64,000 nucleotides of DNA from Acinetobacter halotolerans (GCF_004208515.1 NZ_SGIM01000001.1:370067-434066); one strand, 5' to 3'. Counted from the first letter of the stretch, positions 18,137 to 28,456 are shown. Notes: generated by a model from the sequence alone, not told the origin. Program-made: numbers and translations.

Positions 18137-19330
18137 TCATTCCAGTTGTTTTAATGCGTTTTGAATATCTTGGATTAAATCTTTGGGATGTTCTAGTCCT
18201 ATACAGAAGCGAACCAATAAACCTTGTTGTAAATGTGTATTCTCGAGTGAGCGCATCGGTTTTAAGTCGTAAAGCATCACTAAACTGATAGGGCCACCCC
18301 AACTAAAGCCAAGTTTAAAGAGGTTTAGGTTGTCGCAAAATTTTCGAACGGCTGTCAGGTCGTATTCTGGCTTAAAGATCACACTGACCAAGCCTGCACT
18401 TTTACCTGTGCTACAGATTTCCTTCCAAAAAAAGTGGCCTGCTGAATCGGGATTGCTGGGATGTAGTACTTGGCTGAACTGAGGCTGTTGTTTTAACCAG
18501 TCAATTAGCGTATTCGTACTTTGTGCTTGTTGTTCATAGCGTAGAGACATATGCGCTAAGCTGCGCTGGATTTGTGCAGTATCATCACCAGAAACTGAGA
18601 TGCCTTGAATTGCATGCATACGGAACAATTTGTGATGTAAAGCTTGATCACGTGTCACAACTGAGCCCATGAGTATGTCTCCACCACCACTTGGGTATTT
18701 GGTCAAGGCATGGATGGTGATATCCACCGATAGGTGTTCATCTGAAAAATCAAAAGCATTAAAAGCAAGTCCAGCACCCCATGTGTTATCTAAGGCGGTG
18801 GAGACATTGGCTAGTTTTGCCTTTTTGACTAAGTTTTTTAAGTCTGGAAATTCTAAAGTGACAGAACCTGCCGCTTCTAACCAAATGAGTTTGCTTTTTT
18901 CAGTAGGTTGGAAGCTGTCTGCATCAATCGGATTATAAACTCTTACGGTGATGCCATAACGATCTTGCAGGTTGTTTAAATGTTCTAAATTAGGTCCATA
19001 AATATTGTCGGCGACCCAAACTTCATCGCCTGTATTTAATACGGTACTATTCACTAAATTAATCGCAGACAAACCACTTGGTGCAAGTAGGCAATAACTG
19101 CCGCCTTCAATTTGAGCGATATTGTCTGCTAGGGTGAATGTGGTTGGAGTACCATGAGTGCCGTAACTATAGTCATAAGCATCCGTCCAGTGGCGATCAA
19201 AAAGGTGCGCTGTGGATTGAAAAATAATGGTAGATGCACGAAATAGGGGAGGTTGAACCGTCTCAATGTACTGAGGGGCTTGGCGTGGTGCATGAATGAG
19301 GTCAGTTTGTCTATTTTTATGTGTAGTCAT
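18137..19330 (-). CDS. metC: Cystathionine beta-lyase (PLP-dependent)
   Basis: Cys/Met-metabolism PLP enzyme of 397 residues, expected to split cystathionine to homocysteine, pyruvate and ammonia. Visible features are YGTHGTPTT near the N terminus, Asp181 in ALDNTWG, the Schiff-base Lys211 in HALTKYPSGGGD, and SWGGPISL in the C-terminal domain. These follow the MetC rather than the MetB pattern, though activities in this family overlap. It is divergent from the glutamine amidotransferase gene. Confidence 0.88.
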   Translation of the reverse strand: MTTHKNRQTDLIHAPRQAPQYIETVQPPLFRASTIIFQSTAHLFDRHWTDAYDYSYGTHGTPTTFTLADNIAQIEGGSYCLLAPSGLSAINLVNSTVLNTGDEVWVADNIYGPNLEHLNNLQDRYGITVRVYNPIDADSFQPTEKSKLIWLEAAGSVTLEFPDLKNLVKKAKLANVSTALDNTWGAGLAFNAFDFSDEHLSVDITIHALTKYPSGGGDILMGSVVTRDQALHHKLFRMHAIQGISVSGDDTAQIQRSLAHMSLRYEQQAQSTNTLIDWLKQQPQFSQVLHPSNPDSAGHFFWKEICSTGKSAGLVSVIFKPEYDLTAVRKFCDNLNLFKLGFSWGGPISLVMLYDLKPMRSLENTHLQQGLLVRFCIGLEHPKDLIQDIQNALKQLE

Positions 19331-19459
19331 GGGGCAAAATCAACGAAATATAATGAATTAGGTTAAGAGAAAATAAACAAAGCTGCTAGTGGTTTGCGTG
19401 TTTTGTACAGAATCGGTACAGATAGAACTCCTTAACAAAAAACTGGCTTTATTCTTGCT

Positions 19460-19478
19460 AAGAATTATTATCATTCTA
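19460..19478. promoter_or_regulatory. Fur-box-like inverted repeat
   Basis: Between metC and the amidotransferase gene, a 19-mer whose reverse complement matches the Fur consensus at 14 of 19 positions. Its outer arms AGAAT and ATTCT are perfect complements. It lies 20 bases before the amidotransferase start, where a repressor could block transcription. Assignment to Fur is tentative. Confidence 0.4.
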
Positions 19479-19498
19479 ACTAAAATAGGTTCTCGCGC

Positions 19499-20227
19499 AT
19501 GAAGTCGCATTTAAGAGTGCATTATTTTCAGCACATCGCAGGTGAAGGTTTTGGAAGTTGCTACGAATATTTGAAAGCAAATCACGCAAAAATTACTGCA
19601 ACTGAATTTTTTGCATTACCCGTTGATTTACCACTTGAATTGGAAGCATTGCCAAGGGTGGATGAGGTTGATTTACTCATCATTATGGGTGGAACAATGA
19701 GTGTCAATGATGAGGTGAATTATCCTTGGTTGAAACTAGAAAAAAGATGGCTGCGTCGATATCTGGCTGCTGGTAAGCCTGCGATTGGTTTGTGTTTGGG
19801 TGGTCAGTTGATTGCAAATGCGTTAGGCGCAGCGGTGAGTCGTAATCCGCATCAGGAATTAGGTTGGATGGATGTGGGTAGAGCGACACATATCCCTGAA
19901 AATTGTTTTCAAATTCCTGAGAAAATTAACATTATGCAGTGGCATAGTGAAACCTTTGAAATACCGCGCGGTGGTGTGCATTTGGCTGAAAATAAAGTGT
20001 GTCGTAATCAGATGTACCAAATTGGACGCAATGTACTTGGTTTTCAGTTTCACCCTGAAATTACACCGCATGCTTTGCATCTTCTTATCGAGAATGAGGA
20101 GGATGCTGCTGTCTTTAATGGGGAGTATGTACAACCGATATCTGAGCTAAAAAGAACCCTAGAAAGTAAATTTGAGCAAGGAAATCGTTTGCTTAATCAA
20201 GCGATAGACTATGTGGTGAGTGCATAA
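19499..20227 (+). CDS. Class I glutamine amidotransferase (GMP synthase-like)
   Basis: Stand-alone GATase1 protein of 242 residues. The triad is visible: Cys99 in GLCLGGQ, and His185 and Glu187 in FQFHPEI. It lacks the ATP-pyrophosphatase domain of GuaA, so it is not GMP synthase itself. Relatives act as glutamine amidotransferases or gamma-glutamyl hydrolases; the substrate is unknown. It is expressed away from metC and ends just before the S10 promoter. A Fur-like site lies upstream. Confidence 0.85.
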   Translation: MKSHLRVHYFQHIAGEGFGSCYEYLKANHAKITATEFFALPVDLPLELEALPRVDEVDLLIIMGGTMSVNDEVNYPWLKLEKRWLRRYLAAGKPAIGLCLGGQLIANALGAAVSRNPHQELGWMDVGRATHIPENCFQIPEKINIMQWHSETFEIPRGGVHLAENKVCRNQMYQIGRNVLGFQFHPEITPHALHLLIENEEDAAVFNGEYVQPISELKRTLESKFEQGNRLLNQAIDYVVSA

Positions 20228-20260
20228 GCCGACTTAAAGCCTAAAAATAAAAAAGAAGAA

Positions 20261-20289
20261 TTGCATAAGACTTAAACAATCGCTATAAT
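20261..20289 (+). promoter_or_regulatory. S10 operon promoter
   Basis: TTGCAT (20261-20266) and a perfect TATAAT (20284-20289) are separated by 17 bases. Transcription would begin near 20296, giving a leader of about 160 bases before rpsJ. Confidence 0.85.
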
Positions 20290-20293
20290 GAGC

Positions 20294-20406
20294 GTCCCTC
20301 AATAGGAGGGCGTTTACTGCGAGTAAAGTAGTAAATGCATGACAGTCGTGGCATCGATCACGACCATAGTGATTTTCACTGCCCTTGACACTTACCGAAA
20401 GGTGAG
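20294..20406 (+). promoter_or_regulatory. Structured S10 leader RNA, possible L4 autoregulatory target
   Basis: Several hairpins are readable: CCCTC/GAGGG near the 5' end; GTCGTG (20345-20350) with CACGAC (20359-20364); AGTGA (20368-20372) with TCACT (20376-20380); and CTTACC with GGTGAG around a GAAA tetraloop (20391-20406). In E. coli the S10 leader binds L4 to stop its own operon. An equivalent role here is inference; the folds do not obviously match E. coli. Confidence 0.5.
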
Positions 20407-20413
20407 GTGCGTC

Positions 20414-20461
20414 ATGGGTGATTCTTTATATATTTGGCTTGGAGTTTACTGGTATGTCTAA
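20414..20461 (+). CDS. Possible 15-codon leader ORF overlapping rpsJ
   Basis: ATG at 20414 follows GAGGTG at a 4-base spacing and encodes a Trp/Tyr-rich peptide beginning MGDSLYIW. It stops at 20459-20461, past the rpsJ ATG (20454), in another frame. Such an overlap would allow translational coupling to rpsJ. Expression is unproven and chance is possible. Confidence 0.3.
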   Translation: MGDSLYIWLGVYWYV

Positions 20462-20765
20462 CCAGAGAATTCGTATCCGTTTGAAGTCTTTTGATCATCG
20501 TCTGATTGATCAATCTGCTCAAGAGATCGTAGAAACCGCTAAGCGTACTGGCGCACAAGTGTGTGGTCCAATTCCGATGCCTACTCGCATCGAACGCTTC
20601 AACGTTCTTACTTCACCACACGTCAACAAAGACGCACGTGATCAGTATGAAATCCGCACATACAAACGTTTGATCGATATCGTTCAACCAACAGATAAAA
20701 CTGTTGATGCATTGATGAAGTTAGATCTTGCTGCTGGTGTAGATGTTCAGATCGCTTTGGGTTAA
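20454..20765 (+). CDS. rpsJ: 30S ribosomal protein S10
   Basis: First gene of the S10 operon, 103 residues, full length ([18 protein letters not shown] at the N terminus). S10 sits in the 30S head and also works as NusE in antitermination with NusB. The start is the ATG at 20454 with GGAG upstream; in-frame codons further 5' lack support. No rpsL-rpsG-fusA-tuf block lies directly upstream; an amidotransferase gene is there instead. Confidence 0.98.
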
Positions 20766-20823
20766 GGCTTTCGGTTGATTAACGTTTAAGTTAATTAGGC
20801 CGCTTTTTTAGAGGTTTATGCAC

Positions 20824-21462
20824 ATGGCTATTGGTTTAGTCGGTCGCAAATGTGGTATGACTCGCATCTTTACTGATGCTGGTGTATCTGTACCTGTTAC
20901 AGTTATCGAAGTCGATCCAAACCGCATTACGCAAATCAAAACACTTGAAACTGATGGTTATCAAGCAATTCAAGTAACTACTGGTGAACGTCGCGAATCG
21001 CGCGTAACTAACGCTCAGAAAGGTCACTTCGCGAAAGCGGGTGTTGCTGCTGGTCGTTTAGTTAAAGAGTTCCGTGTTACTGAAGCTGAGCTTGACGGTC
21101 GTGAAGTTGGTGGTTCTATCGGTGTTGACATGTTTACAGTTGGTCAAGTAGTTGACGTAACTGGTCAATCAAAAGGTAAGGGCTTCCAAGGTGGTGTTAA
21201 GCGTTGGAACTTCCGTACGCAAGATGCTACTCATGGTAACTCGTTATCTCACCGTGTTTTAGGTTCTACAGGTCAAAACCAGACACCTGGTCGCGTGTTC
21301 AAAGGCAAGAAAATGGCCGGTCACTTAGGTGATGAACGCGTAACAGTTCAAGGTCTTGAGATTGTATCTATTGACGCTGAACGTTCTGTTTTAGTTGTTA
21401 AGGGTGCTATTCCTGGTTCAACTGGCGGTGACGTTATCGTGCGTCCTACCATCAAGGCCTGA
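20824..21462 (+). CDS. rplC: 50S ribosomal protein L3
   Basis: L3, 212 residues, binds the 3' end of 23S rRNA near the peptidyl-transferase centre. The N terminus [15 protein letters not shown] and the internal loop [10 protein letters not shown] with the glutamine of [19 protein letters not shown] are intact. An in-frame ATG at 20818 (two codons earlier) is possible, but the second ATG gives the usual N terminus. Second gene of the S10 operon. Confidence 0.98.
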   Translation: MAIGLVGRKCGMTRIFTDAGVSVPVTVIEVDPNRITQIKTLETDGYQAIQVTTGERRESRVTNAQKGHFAKAGVAAGRLVKEFRVTEAELDGREVGGSIGVDMFTVGQVVDVTGQSKGKGFQGGVKRWNFRTQDATHGNSLSHRVLGSTGQNQTPGRVFKGKKMAGHLGDERVTVQGLEIVSIDAERSVLVVKGAIPGSTGGDVIVRPTIKA

Positions 21463-21473
21463 GGGGAAATACT

Positions 21474-22076
21474 GTGAATTTAAAAACTGTTTCCGGCTCT
21501 GCTGTTGAATTGTCTGAAGTTGCTTTCGGACGTGAATTTAACGAAGCTCTTGTACACCAAGTTGTTACAGCTTATTTAGCTGGTGGTCGTCAAGGTACTC
21601 GTGCTCACAAATCACGTGCAGATGTTTCTGGCGGTGGTAAAAAACCATTCCGTCAAAAAGGTACTGGTCGCGCTCGTGCGGGTTCTATTCGTAGCCCAAT
21701 CTGGGTAGGTGGTGGTAAAACTTTTGCTGCTCGCCCACAAGATTGGTCTCAAAAAGTAAACCGTAAGATGTATCGCGGCGCAATGCAATGTATCTTAGCT
21801 GAACTTGTTCGCCAAGATCGCCTTGTGTTAGTTGAAGAGTTTGCTGTTGCAGCTCCAAAAACTAAAGAATTGCTTGCTAAGCTTAACGACTTGAATGCAA
21901 CTCGTGCATTGATCATTACAGATGCTGTAGATGAGAACTTGTATCTTGCAGCGCGCAACCTTCCACACGTAGATGTGGTAGATGCAACTGCGATTGATCC
22001 TGTTAGCTTGATCGCATTTGATAAGGTTGTAATGTCTGTAGCTGCTGCTAAGAAAATTGAGGTAGAACTCGGATGA
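21474..22076 (+). CDS. rplD: 50S ribosomal protein L4
   Basis: L4, 200 residues, with a GTG start after GAGGGG. The extended loop that lines the exit tunnel is seen as [17 protein letters not shown]. In E. coli L4 represses this operon at both transcription and translation, which gives meaning to the long structured leader here. Its stop overlaps the rplW start by four bases (ATGA), implying coupling. Confidence 0.98.
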   Translation: MNLKTVSGSAVELSEVAFGREFNEALVHQVVTAYLAGGRQGTRAHKSRADVSGGGKKPFRQKGTGRARAGSIRSPIWVGGGKTFAARPQDWSQKVNRKMYRGAMQCILAELVRQDRLVLVEEFAVAAPKTKELLAKLNDLNATRALIITDAVDENLYLAARNLPHVDVVDATAIDPVSLIAFDKVVMSVAAAKKIEVELG

Positions 22077-22393
22077 ACAACGAACGTATCTATCAAGTCC
22101 TTCAAGGACCAGTATTCTCAGAAAAAGCACAAGTTTTAGGTGATACTGCTGGTGTTCAAGTGTTCAAAGTTGCGCTTAATGCCAACAAACTTGAAATCAA
22201 AAAAGCAGTTGAGCAGCTCTTTGGTGTTGAGGTTGTTAAAGTAAATACAACGATCACTAAAGGTAAAACAAAACGCTTTGGTAAAACATTAGGACGTCGT
22301 TCTGATGTGAAAAAAGCATACGTCACCCTGAAAGCTGGCCAAGATGTTGAAATGGCTGACTTGGGCGATACCGCTGAAAACGCAGCGGAATAA
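22073..22393 (+). CDS. rplW: 50S ribosomal protein L23
   Basis: L23, 106 residues, a tunnel-exit protein that docks trigger factor and SRP. It begins [18 protein letters not shown] and contains the [17 protein letters not shown] loop. An acidic C-terminal tail ([14 protein letters not shown]) is present. The start overlaps the rplD stop. Confidence 0.97.
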   Translation: MNNERIYQVLQGPVFSEKAQVLGDTAGVQVFKVALNANKLEIKKAVEQLFGVEVVKVNTTITKGKTKRFGKTLGRRSDVKKAYVTLKAGQDVEMADLGDTAENAAE

Positions 22394-22404
22394 GGACGAG
22401 AATT

Positions 22405-23229
22405 ATGCCAATTCAAAAATGTAAGCCAACGTCTCCAGGACGTCGCTTTGTAGAGAAAGTGGTTCATAGCCATCTCCACAAAGGTGCACCTTATGCGCCG
22501 TTGGTTGAAGCTAAAAAACGTACTGGTGGTCGTAATAACAATGGTCACATCACTACACGTCATGTAGGTGGTGGTCATAAACAAAACTACCGTATTGTTG
22601 ACTTTAAACGTAATAAAGATGGTATTCCAGCGACTGTAGAGCGTATCGAATACGATCCTAACCGTACAGCTCATATTGCTTTAGTTCTATATGCTGATGG
22701 TGAACGCCGTTATATCATTGCGCCTAAAGGCTTGCGTGCTGGTGACAAAGTTCAATCTGGTAACGATGCTCCAATTCGTCCAGGTAACTGCTTGCCGCTT
22801 CGCAATATGCCAATCGGTTCTACCTTGCACAACCTTGAACTTAAAATCGGTAAAGGTGCTCAATTAGCACGTTCTGCTGGTACTTCAGTTCAGTTGTTGG
22901 GTCGTGATGGTTCTTACGCTATCGTTCGTTTACGTTCAGGTGAAATGCGCAAAGTCCATGTTGAATGTCGTGCTGTAATTGGTGAAGTTTCTAACCAAGA
23001 AAGCAACCTTCGTTCATTGGGTAAAGCTGGTGCTTCACGCTGGCGTGGTATTCGTCCTACCGTTCGTGGTATGGCGATGAACCCGGTTGACCATCCACAT
23101 GGTGGTGGTGAAGGGCGTAGTAAAGGTATTCAGCCTGTAAGTCCATGGGGTCAAAAAGCTAAAGGGTACAAGACACGTACCAATAAGCGTACGACTAAGA
23201 TGATTATTCGCGACCGTCGCGTCAAGTAA
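22405..23229 (+). CDS. rplB: 50S ribosomal protein L2
   Basis: L2, 274 residues, needed for subunit association and peptidyl-transferase activity. The hallmark C-terminal segment [17 protein letters not shown], containing the conserved catalytic-region His, is complete, as is the basic tail. AAGGACGAG precedes the ATG. Confidence 0.98.
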   Translation: MPIQKCKPTSPGRRFVEKVVHSHLHKGAPYAPLVEAKKRTGGRNNNGHITTRHVGGGHKQNYRIVDFKRNKDGIPATVERIEYDPNRTAHIALVLYADGERRYIIAPKGLRAGDKVQSGNDAPIRPGNCLPLRNMPIGSTLHNLELKIGKGAQLARSAGTSVQLLGRDGSYAIVRLRSGEMRKVHVECRAVIGEVSNQESNLRSLGKAGASRWRGIRPTVRGMAMNPVDHPHGGGEGRSKGIQPVSPWGQKAKGYKTRTNKRTTKMIIRDRRVK

Positions 23230-23241
23230 GGAATCTGAATA

Positions 23242-23517
23242 ATGCCTCGTTCATTAAAAAAAGGTCCATTCGTCGACGCACATTTGTTCGCTAAAGTTGA
23301 AGCTGCTATTGCTGCTAACAACCGTAAGCCGATCAAAACTTGGTCACGTCGTTCAATGATCCTACCAGACTTTGTTGGTTTAACAATTTCTGTTCACAAT
23401 GGTCGTAACCATGTTCCAGTAATTATTTCTGAGCATATGGTTGGTCATAAACTCGGTGAATTCGCGCCAACTCGTACCTATCGTGGTCACGGTGTTGATA
23501 AGAAGTCTAAACGTTAA
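23242..23517 (+). CDS. rpsS: 30S ribosomal protein S19
   Basis: S19, 91 residues, in the 30S head where it contacts S13 and tRNA. It begins [11 protein letters not shown] and ends [11 protein letters not shown], both typical. Twelve bases separate it from rplB. Confidence 0.98.
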   Translation: MPRSLKKGPFVDAHLFAKVEAAIAANNRKPIKTWSRRSMILPDFVGLTISVHNGRNHVPVIISEHMVGHKLGEFAPTRTYRGHGVDKKSKR

Positions 23518-23528
23518 TAGGTGCTATG

Positions 23529-23858
23529 ATGGAAGTAACTGCAAAATTACGCGGTGCCGCTATCTCGGCACAGAAAGCACGTTTAGTTGCTGATTTGATC
23601 CGTGGTAAATCGATCGCGCGCGCGCTAGATATTCTAAATTTCAGCAACAAGAAAGCGGCTGTGCTCGTTAAAAAAGCACTTGAGTCTGCGATTGCGAATG
23701 CTGAACACAATAACAGCTTAGATGTTGATGACCTTAAAGTAACTACGATTTACGTTGATGAAGGTGTAAGCCTTAAACGTATCATGCCACGTGCTAAAGG
23801 CCGTGCAGATCGTATTACTAAGCGTACTTGTCACATCACCGTTAAGGTAGGGGTTTGA
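23529..23858 (+). CDS. rplV: 50S ribosomal protein L22
   Basis: L22, 109 residues, whose beta hairpin lines the exit tunnel ([18 protein letters not shown]), the site of some macrolide-resistance changes; no deletion is seen here. The second of two adjacent ATG codons (23526, 23529) gives the usual N terminus MEVTAKLRG. It runs to within two bases of rpsC. Confidence 0.97.
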   Translation: MEVTAKLRGAAISAQKARLVADLIRGKSIARALDILNFSNKKAAVLVKKALESAIANAEHNNSLDVDDLKVTTIYVDEGVSLKRIMPRAKGRADRITKRTCHITVKVGV

Positions 23859-23859
23859 T

Positions 23860-24612
23860 ATGGGTCAGAAGGTTCATCCAATCGGTATCCGCCTGGGTGT
23901 TGTGAAACGCCATAACGCTAACTGGTATGCGAGTCCGAAACAATACGCTGAATATTTACTTAAAGATCTTCAAGTTCGTGAGTTTTTGAATAAAAAGCTT
24001 AAGAATGCGATGATTAGTAATATTCTTATCGAACGTCCTACTGGCGCTGCTAAAGTAACTATTAGCACTGCTCGTCCAGGTATCGTAATCGGTAAAAAAG
24101 GCGAAGATATCGAGAAATTACAGCGCGAACTCACCACTATTATGGGTGTTCCAGCTCAAGTAAGCATCAATGAAATTGATCGCCCAGACTTGGACGCGCG
24201 TTTAGTTGCTGAAGCAATTGCTTCACAATTAGAAAAGCGTGTGATGTTCCGTCGTGCTATGAAGCGTGCGGTTCAAAACACAATGCGTGCTGGCGCTAAA
24301 GGTATCAAAGTTGAAGTTTCTGGCCGTCTTGGTGGTGCAGAGATCGCTCGTACTGAATGGTATCGTGAAGGTCGTGTACCTTTGCATACACTTCGTGCGG
24401 ACATCGACTACGCAACTGTGCGCGCTGAAACAACTTACGGTACGATTGGTGTTAAAGTTTGGATTTTCCGTGGCGAGATCTTAGGTGGCATGAAACAAGT
24501 CATGAACCCTGCTCCTGCTGAAGATCGTCCAGCTAAACGTGGTCGTGGTCGTGGTGAAGGTCAAGAGCGTCGTGGTCGTCGCGGTGACCGTGCTGCTGAC
24601 AAGGGAGAATAA
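23860..24612 (+). CDS. rpsC: 30S ribosomal protein S3
   Basis: S3, 250 residues, at the mRNA entry channel. The KH domain contains [14 protein letters not shown]. The C-terminal tail is an Arg/Gly-rich extension ([21 protein letters not shown]) that makes it longer than E. coli S3 (233). The tail is uninterrupted. Confidence 0.98.
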   Translation: MGQKVHPIGIRLGVVKRHNANWYASPKQYAEYLLKDLQVREFLNKKLKNAMISNILIERPTGAAKVTISTARPGIVIGKKGEDIEKLQRELTTIMGVPAQVSINEIDRPDLDARLVAEAIASQLEKRVMFRRAMKRAVQNTMRAGAKGIKVEVSGRLGGAEIARTEWYREGRVPLHTLRADIDYATVRAETTYGTIGVKVWIFRGEILGGMKQVMNPAPAEDRPAKRGRGRGEGQERRGRRGDRAADKGE

Positions 24613-24615
24613 TCC

Positions 24616-25029
24616 ATGTTGCAACCTAAACGTACCAAATTCCGTAAAGTGCACAAAGGCCGTAACACTGGTCTAGCGCATCGTGGTAGTACAGTATCAT
24701 TTGGTTCGATTGCAATCAAAGCAACTGAACGTGGTCGTATGACTGCGCGTCAGATTGAAGCTGCACGTCGTACCATTAGCCGTCGTATTAAACGTGGTGG
24801 TAAAATCTTCATCCGTGTATTCCCGGATAAACCAATTACTGAAAAACCATTAGAAGTTCGTATGGGTAAAGGTAAGGGTAGTGTGGAATACTGGGTTTGT
24901 CAGATTCAACCAGGTAAGATCCTGTACGAAATTGAAGGTGTTAACGAAGAATTGGCGCGCGAAGCATTTGCTTTGGCTGCTGCTAAACTTCCGTTTAAAA
25001 CCACTATCGTGACTCGGACGGTAATGTAA
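24616..25029 (+). CDS. rplP: 50S ribosomal protein L16
   Basis: L16, 137 residues, which contacts the A-site tRNA. It begins [16 protein letters not shown] and has the conserved Arg hydroxylation-region motif [12 protein letters not shown]. Its stop codon shares one base with the rpmC start (TAATG). Confidence 0.98.
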   Translation: MLQPKRTKFRKVHKGRNTGLAHRGSTVSFGSIAIKATERGRMTARQIEAARRTISRRIKRGGKIFIRVFPDKPITEKPLEVRMGKGKGSVEYWVCQIQPGKILYEIEGVNEELAREAFALAAAKLPFKTTIVTRTVM

Positions 25030-25226
25030 TGAAAACTAAAGATCTACGTGAAAAATCGGTAGAAGAGTTGAAAGCTTTGCTTGATGAGCAACAGCTTAAC
25101 CAATTCCGTCTTCGTATGGCAAAAGCAACTGGTCAATTAGGCAAATCGCATGAAGTGCAAATTGCTCGTAAGACAATTGCTCGTATCAAGACACTCCTTA
25201 CCGAAAAACAGGGGAACGGACAATGA
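25029..25226 (+). CDS. rpmC: 50S ribosomal protein L29
   Basis: L29, 65 residues, a helical tunnel-exit protein. The family motif [16 protein letters not shown] is present. It overlaps rplP by one base and rpsQ by four, indicating coupled translation. Confidence 0.97.
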   Translation: MKTKDLREKSVEELKALLDEQQLNQFRLRMAKATGQLGKSHEVQIARKTIARIKTLLTEKQGNGQ

Positions 25227-25480
25227 GTGAAAATACAGTCCGCACGTTAACAGGCAAAGTCGTAAGCGACAAAATGGACAAGTCTATTGTTGTGCTTATT
25301 GAACGCCGCGTTCAACACCCGTTGTATGGCAAATCAATCCGCCGTTCAACTAAATTACACGCTCATGATGAGAACAACGTTGCTAAAATTGGCGACTTAG
25401 TGACCATTAAAGAAAGCCGCCCAATTTCTAAAACTAAAGCTTGGGCTTTAGTGGAAGTCGTTGAAGCAGCTGCTGAGTAA
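25223..25480 (+). CDS. rpsQ: 30S ribosomal protein S17
   Basis: S17, 85 residues, an OB-fold primary 16S rRNA-binding protein. [17 protein letters not shown] and [15 protein letters not shown] are characteristic. Last gene of the S10 operon; a 92-base gap follows before rplN. Confidence 0.98.
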   Translation: MSENTVRTLTGKVVSDKMDKSIVVLIERRVQHPLYGKSIRRSTKLHAHDENNVAKIGDLVTIKESRPISKTKAWALVEVVEAAAE

Positions 25481-25572
25481 TTAGACGTTCTTGTTGCATC
25501 ATCGGGCGATTTCGAGTACTCTTTGAGCCTTTCGAAATTGTGACCGGTGATGCTCGGTTTTGGAGTAGGGCA

Positions 25573-25941
25573 ATGATTCAAACCGAAAGTATGCTCGACG
25601 TAGCAGACAACAGTGGTGCACGCCGCGTACAATGTATCAAAGTACTAGGTGGTTCACATCGTCGTTATGCTTCTGTTGGCGACATTATTAAAGTTACTGT
25701 AAAAGAAGCAATTCCACGCGCACGTGTTAAAAAAGGTGACGTAATGAATGCTGTAGTTGTTCGTACAAAGTTCGGCATTCGTCGTCCAGATGGATCTGTG
25801 ATCCGTTTTGATGATAACGCTGCTGTTATTTTGAACAACAATAAAGCTCCGATTGCTACTCGTATCTTCGGACCGGTGACTCGTGAACTTCGTACTGAAC
25901 AGTTCATGAAAATCATTTCATTGGCTCCTGAAGTTCTATAA
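25573..25941 (+). CDS. rplN: 50S ribosomal protein L14
   Basis: L14, 122 residues, at the subunit interface. It starts [17 protein letters not shown], the standard N terminus, at the ATG at 25573; a longer in-frame GTG at 25540 lies in the 92-base intergenic gap and is not supported. First gene of the spc operon. Confidence 0.98.
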   Translation: MIQTESMLDVADNSGARRVQCIKVLGGSHRRYASVGDIIKVTVKEAIPRARVKKGDVMNAVVVRTKFGIRRPDGSVIRFDDNAAVILNNNKAPIATRIFGPVTRELRTEQFMKIISLAPEVL

Positions 25942-25950
25942 GAGGCAATC

Positions 25951-26268
25951 ATGGCTAAGATTAAAAAAGGCGATCAAGTAATTGTGATCGCAGGTAAAGA
26001 GAAAGGCAAACAAGGTACCGTTTTGTCTGTTTCTGAAGATCGAGTTAAGGTTGAAGGCCTTAACTTAGTGAAGAAGCACCAGAAGCCAAACCGTGTAACT
26101 GGCGCCGAAGGCGGTATTGTTACTCAGGAAGCTTCGCTTCATATTTCAAACGTGGCAGTTTTTAATGCTACAACCCAAAAGGCTGACCGTGTTGGTTACC
26201 AAGTGATTGATGGCGCGAAAACTCGTGTATTCAAATCAAATGGTGAATCAGTGGCGGCAGCGAAGTAA
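25951..26268 (+). CDS. rplX: 50S ribosomal protein L24
   Basis: L24, 105 residues, an assembly-initiator protein with an N-terminal KOW motif ([20 protein letters not shown]). AGAGGCA precedes the ATG. Confidence 0.98.
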   Translation: MAKIKKGDQVIVIAGKEKGKQGTVLSVSEDRVKVEGLNLVKKHQKPNRVTGAEGGIVTQEASLHISNVAVFNATTQKADRVGYQVIDGAKTRVFKSNGESVAAAK

Positions 26269-26283
26269 TAGGTTGAAAAGGCA

Positions 26284-26820
26284 ATGGCCAGACTTAAAGC
26301 ACGTTACAATGACGAACTTAAAGCAAAGTTACTAGAAGAACTTGGCATTAAGAATGTGATGGAAATTCCTCGCATCACAAAAATCACCCTTAACATGGGT
26401 GTAGGCGCAGCTGCAACTGATAAGAAATTATTAGATGGCGCTGTTGCTGATATGCAACTCATTGCTGGTCAAAAACCAGTTGTGACACTTGCTCGTAAAT
26501 CGATTGCTGGTTTCAAAATCCGTGATGGTTGGCCAATTGGTTGTAAAGTTACTTTACGTGGCGACCAAATGTACGAATTCTTGGATCGTTTGATCTCTAT
26601 CGCAATCCCTCGTATCCGTGACTTCCGTGGTTTCTCAGCGAAATCATTTGATGGTCGTGGTAACTACTCTATGGGTTTAAAAGAGCAAATCGTTTTCCCT
26701 GAAATCGATTTTGACAAAATTGATCGTATCCGTGGTTTAGATATCACTATTACGACCACTGCTCGTAGCGATGACGAAGGCCGTGCGCTTATGCGTGCAT
26801 TCGGCTTCCCGTTCAAATAA
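26284..26820 (+). CDS. rplE: 50S ribosomal protein L5
   Basis: L5, 178 residues, the 5S rRNA-binding protein that contacts P-site t[15 protein letters not shown] and [18 protein letters not shown] are conserved L5 blocks. Full length. Confidence 0.98.
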   Translation: MARLKARYNDELKAKLLEELGIKNVMEIPRITKITLNMGVGAAATDKKLLDGAVADMQLIAGQKPVVTLARKSIAGFKIRDGWPIGCKVTLRGDQMYEFLDRLISIAIPRIRDFRGFSAKSFDGRGNYSMGLKEQIVFPEIDFDKIDRIRGLDITITTTARSDDEGRALMRAFGFPFK

Positions 26821-26829
26821 GAGGTCGAT

Positions 26830-27135
26830 ATGGCTAAGAAAGGTATGATTAATCGCGAATTGAAACGCGAACAGACAGTTGCTAAATACGCTGCAAAACG
26901 TGCTGAATTAAAAGCAACGATTGCAAATGTAAATGCAAGTGAAGAAGAACGTTTCAATGCGATGTTAAAGTTACAGGCATTGCCACGTAATGCATCTCCA
27001 GTGCGTCTTCGTAACCGCTGTGGTTTAACTGGTCGTCCTCATGGTTACTTCCGTAAGTTCGGTTTAGGCCGTAACAAATTACGTGAAACAGTAATGCAAG
27101 GTGATGTACCGGGCGTTGTTAAGGCAAGCTGGTAA
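26830..27135 (+). CDS. rpsN: 30S ribosomal protein S14 (zinc-free form)
   Basis: S14, 101 residues. Only one Cys is present ([12 protein letters not shown]), so this is the long form lacking the CXXC-X12-CXXC zinc site, as in E. coli. This contrasts with the zinc-type L36 in the same cluster. Confidence 0.97.
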   Translation: MAKKGMINRELKREQTVAKYAAKRAELKATIANVNASEEERFNAMLKLQALPRNASPVRLRNRCGLTGRPHGYFRKFGLGRNKLRETVMQGDVPGVVKASW

Positions 27136-27146
27136 GGAGCGACTAA

Positions 27147-27542
27147 ATGAGTATGCAAGATACCGTTGCCGACATGTTAACCCGTGTTCGTAACGCACAA
27201 ATGGCAAAGAAACAAACTGTTTCTATGCCGTCTTCTAAGTTGAAGGTTGCTATTGCAAACGTACTTCAACAAGAAGGTTATATTTCAAATGTAGAAGTTG
27301 CTCAAGAAGAGATCAAATCTACTTTGACAATTACGTTAAAATATTTCGAAGGCAAACCTGTTATCGAAACGGTTAAGCGTGTAAGCCGTCCAGGCCTACG
27401 TCAATACCGTGGTAAAGATAAACTACCGAGCGTTAAGCAAGGTTTGGGTATTGCAATTGTTTCTACAAGCAAAGGCATCATGACTGATCGCGCTGCACGT
27501 GCTGCAGGCGTCGGTGGTGAAGTTATTGCTTTTGTTTCTTAA
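27147..27542 (+). CDS. rpsH: 30S ribosomal protein S8
   Basis: S8, 131 residues, a primary 16S rRNA binder and, in E. coli, the translational repressor of the spc operon. The C-terminal [25 protein letters not shown] block is intact. AGGAGCGAC precedes the start. Confidence 0.98.
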   Translation: MSMQDTVADMLTRVRNAQMAKKQTVSMPSSKLKVAIANVLQQEGYISNVEVAQEEIKSTLTITLKYFEGKPVIETVKRVSRPGLRQYRGKDKLPSVKQGLGIAIVSTSKGIMTDRAARAAGVGGEVIAFVS

Positions 27543-27555
27543 TAGGTGATTCCTC

Positions 27556-28089
27556 ATGTCTCGTGTGGCTAAAGCCCCAGTAACTGTGCCGAATGGTGTA
27601 ACAGTTACTCAGAACGGCCGGCAGGTCGAAGTGAAAGGCAGCAAAGGTACATTGTCTTTCAACCTGCATGCGCTGGTCGAGCTAAAACAGGAAGAAGGTA
27701 ATCTTCAACTTGCTCCAGCTAAAGAGTCGAAAGACGCTTGGATGCAAGCTGGTACTGCTCGCGCTGTATTGAACAACCTTGTAAAAGGTGTTAGTGAAGG
27801 CTTCGAACGTAAGTTACAGCTTGTTGGTGTTGGTTATAAAGCTGCGGTTAAAGGTACTGTTGTAAACCTTAACCTTGGTTACTCACACCCGATTGACTAC
27901 GCTTTACCTGAAGGTGTAACAGCGGAAACTCCAACTGCAACTGAAATCTTATTGAAATCAGCTAACAAGCAGTTGTTAGGTCAAGTGGCGGCGGAAATCC
28001 GTGCATATCGTTCTCCTGAACCATATAAAGGTAAAGGTGTTCGTTATTCGGATGAAGTTATTCTTCGTAAAGAAGCTAAGAAGAAATAA
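27556..28089 (+). CDS. rplF: 50S ribosomal protein L6
   Basis: L6, 177 residues, near the sarcin-ricin loop. It has two related domains and the C-terminal signature [23 protein letters not shown]. Full length. Confidence 0.98.
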   Translation: MSRVAKAPVTVPNGVTVTQNGRQVEVKGSKGTLSFNLHALVELKQEEGNLQLAPAKESKDAWMQAGTARAVLNNLVKGVSEGFERKLQLVGVGYKAAVKGTVVNLNLGYSHPIDYALPEGVTAETPTATEILLKSANKQLLGQVAAEIRAYRSPEPYKGKGVRYSDEVILRKEAKKK

Positions 28090-28103
28090 GGCGCGAGGTT
28101 CTT

Positions 28104-28454
28104 ATGAACGAAAAGAAACAAACCCGTTTGCGTCGTGCGAAAAGCACACGCTTGCACATTCGTGCATTGGGTGCGACTCGTTTGTGTGTAAACCGCACTC
28201 CGCGTCACATCTATGCTCAAGTTATTTCAGCAGATGGTGGAAAAGTTTTAGCGCAAGCTTCAACTTTGGATGCATCTTTGCGTAGTGGTGCGACTGGTAA
28301 TATCGATGCAGCAACTAAGGTTGGTGCTTTAATCGCAGAACGTGCTAAAGCAGCTGGCGTTACTAAAGTTGCATTTGACCGTTCTGGTTTTAAATATCAT
28401 GGTCGTATCAAAGCCTTGGCTGATGCTGCTCGTGAAGGCGGCTTGGAGTTCTAA
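28104..28454 (+). CDS. rplR: 50S ribosomal protein L18
   Basis: L18, 116 residues, the third 5S rRNA-binding protein. [25 protein letters not shown] and [25 protein letters not shown] are typical of the family. Confidence 0.98.
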   Translation: MNEKKQTRLRRAKSTRLHIRALGATRLCVNRTPRHIYAQVISADGGKVLAQASTLDASLRSGATGNIDAATKVGALIAERAKAAGVTKVAFDRSGFKYHGRIKALADAAREGGLEF

Positions 28455-28456
28455 TC

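Noticed and set aside
20385..20390. TTGACA hexamer in the S10 leader as a second promoter
   Set aside because: No acceptable -10 lies 16-18 bases downstream; the promoter at 20261-20289 is far better.
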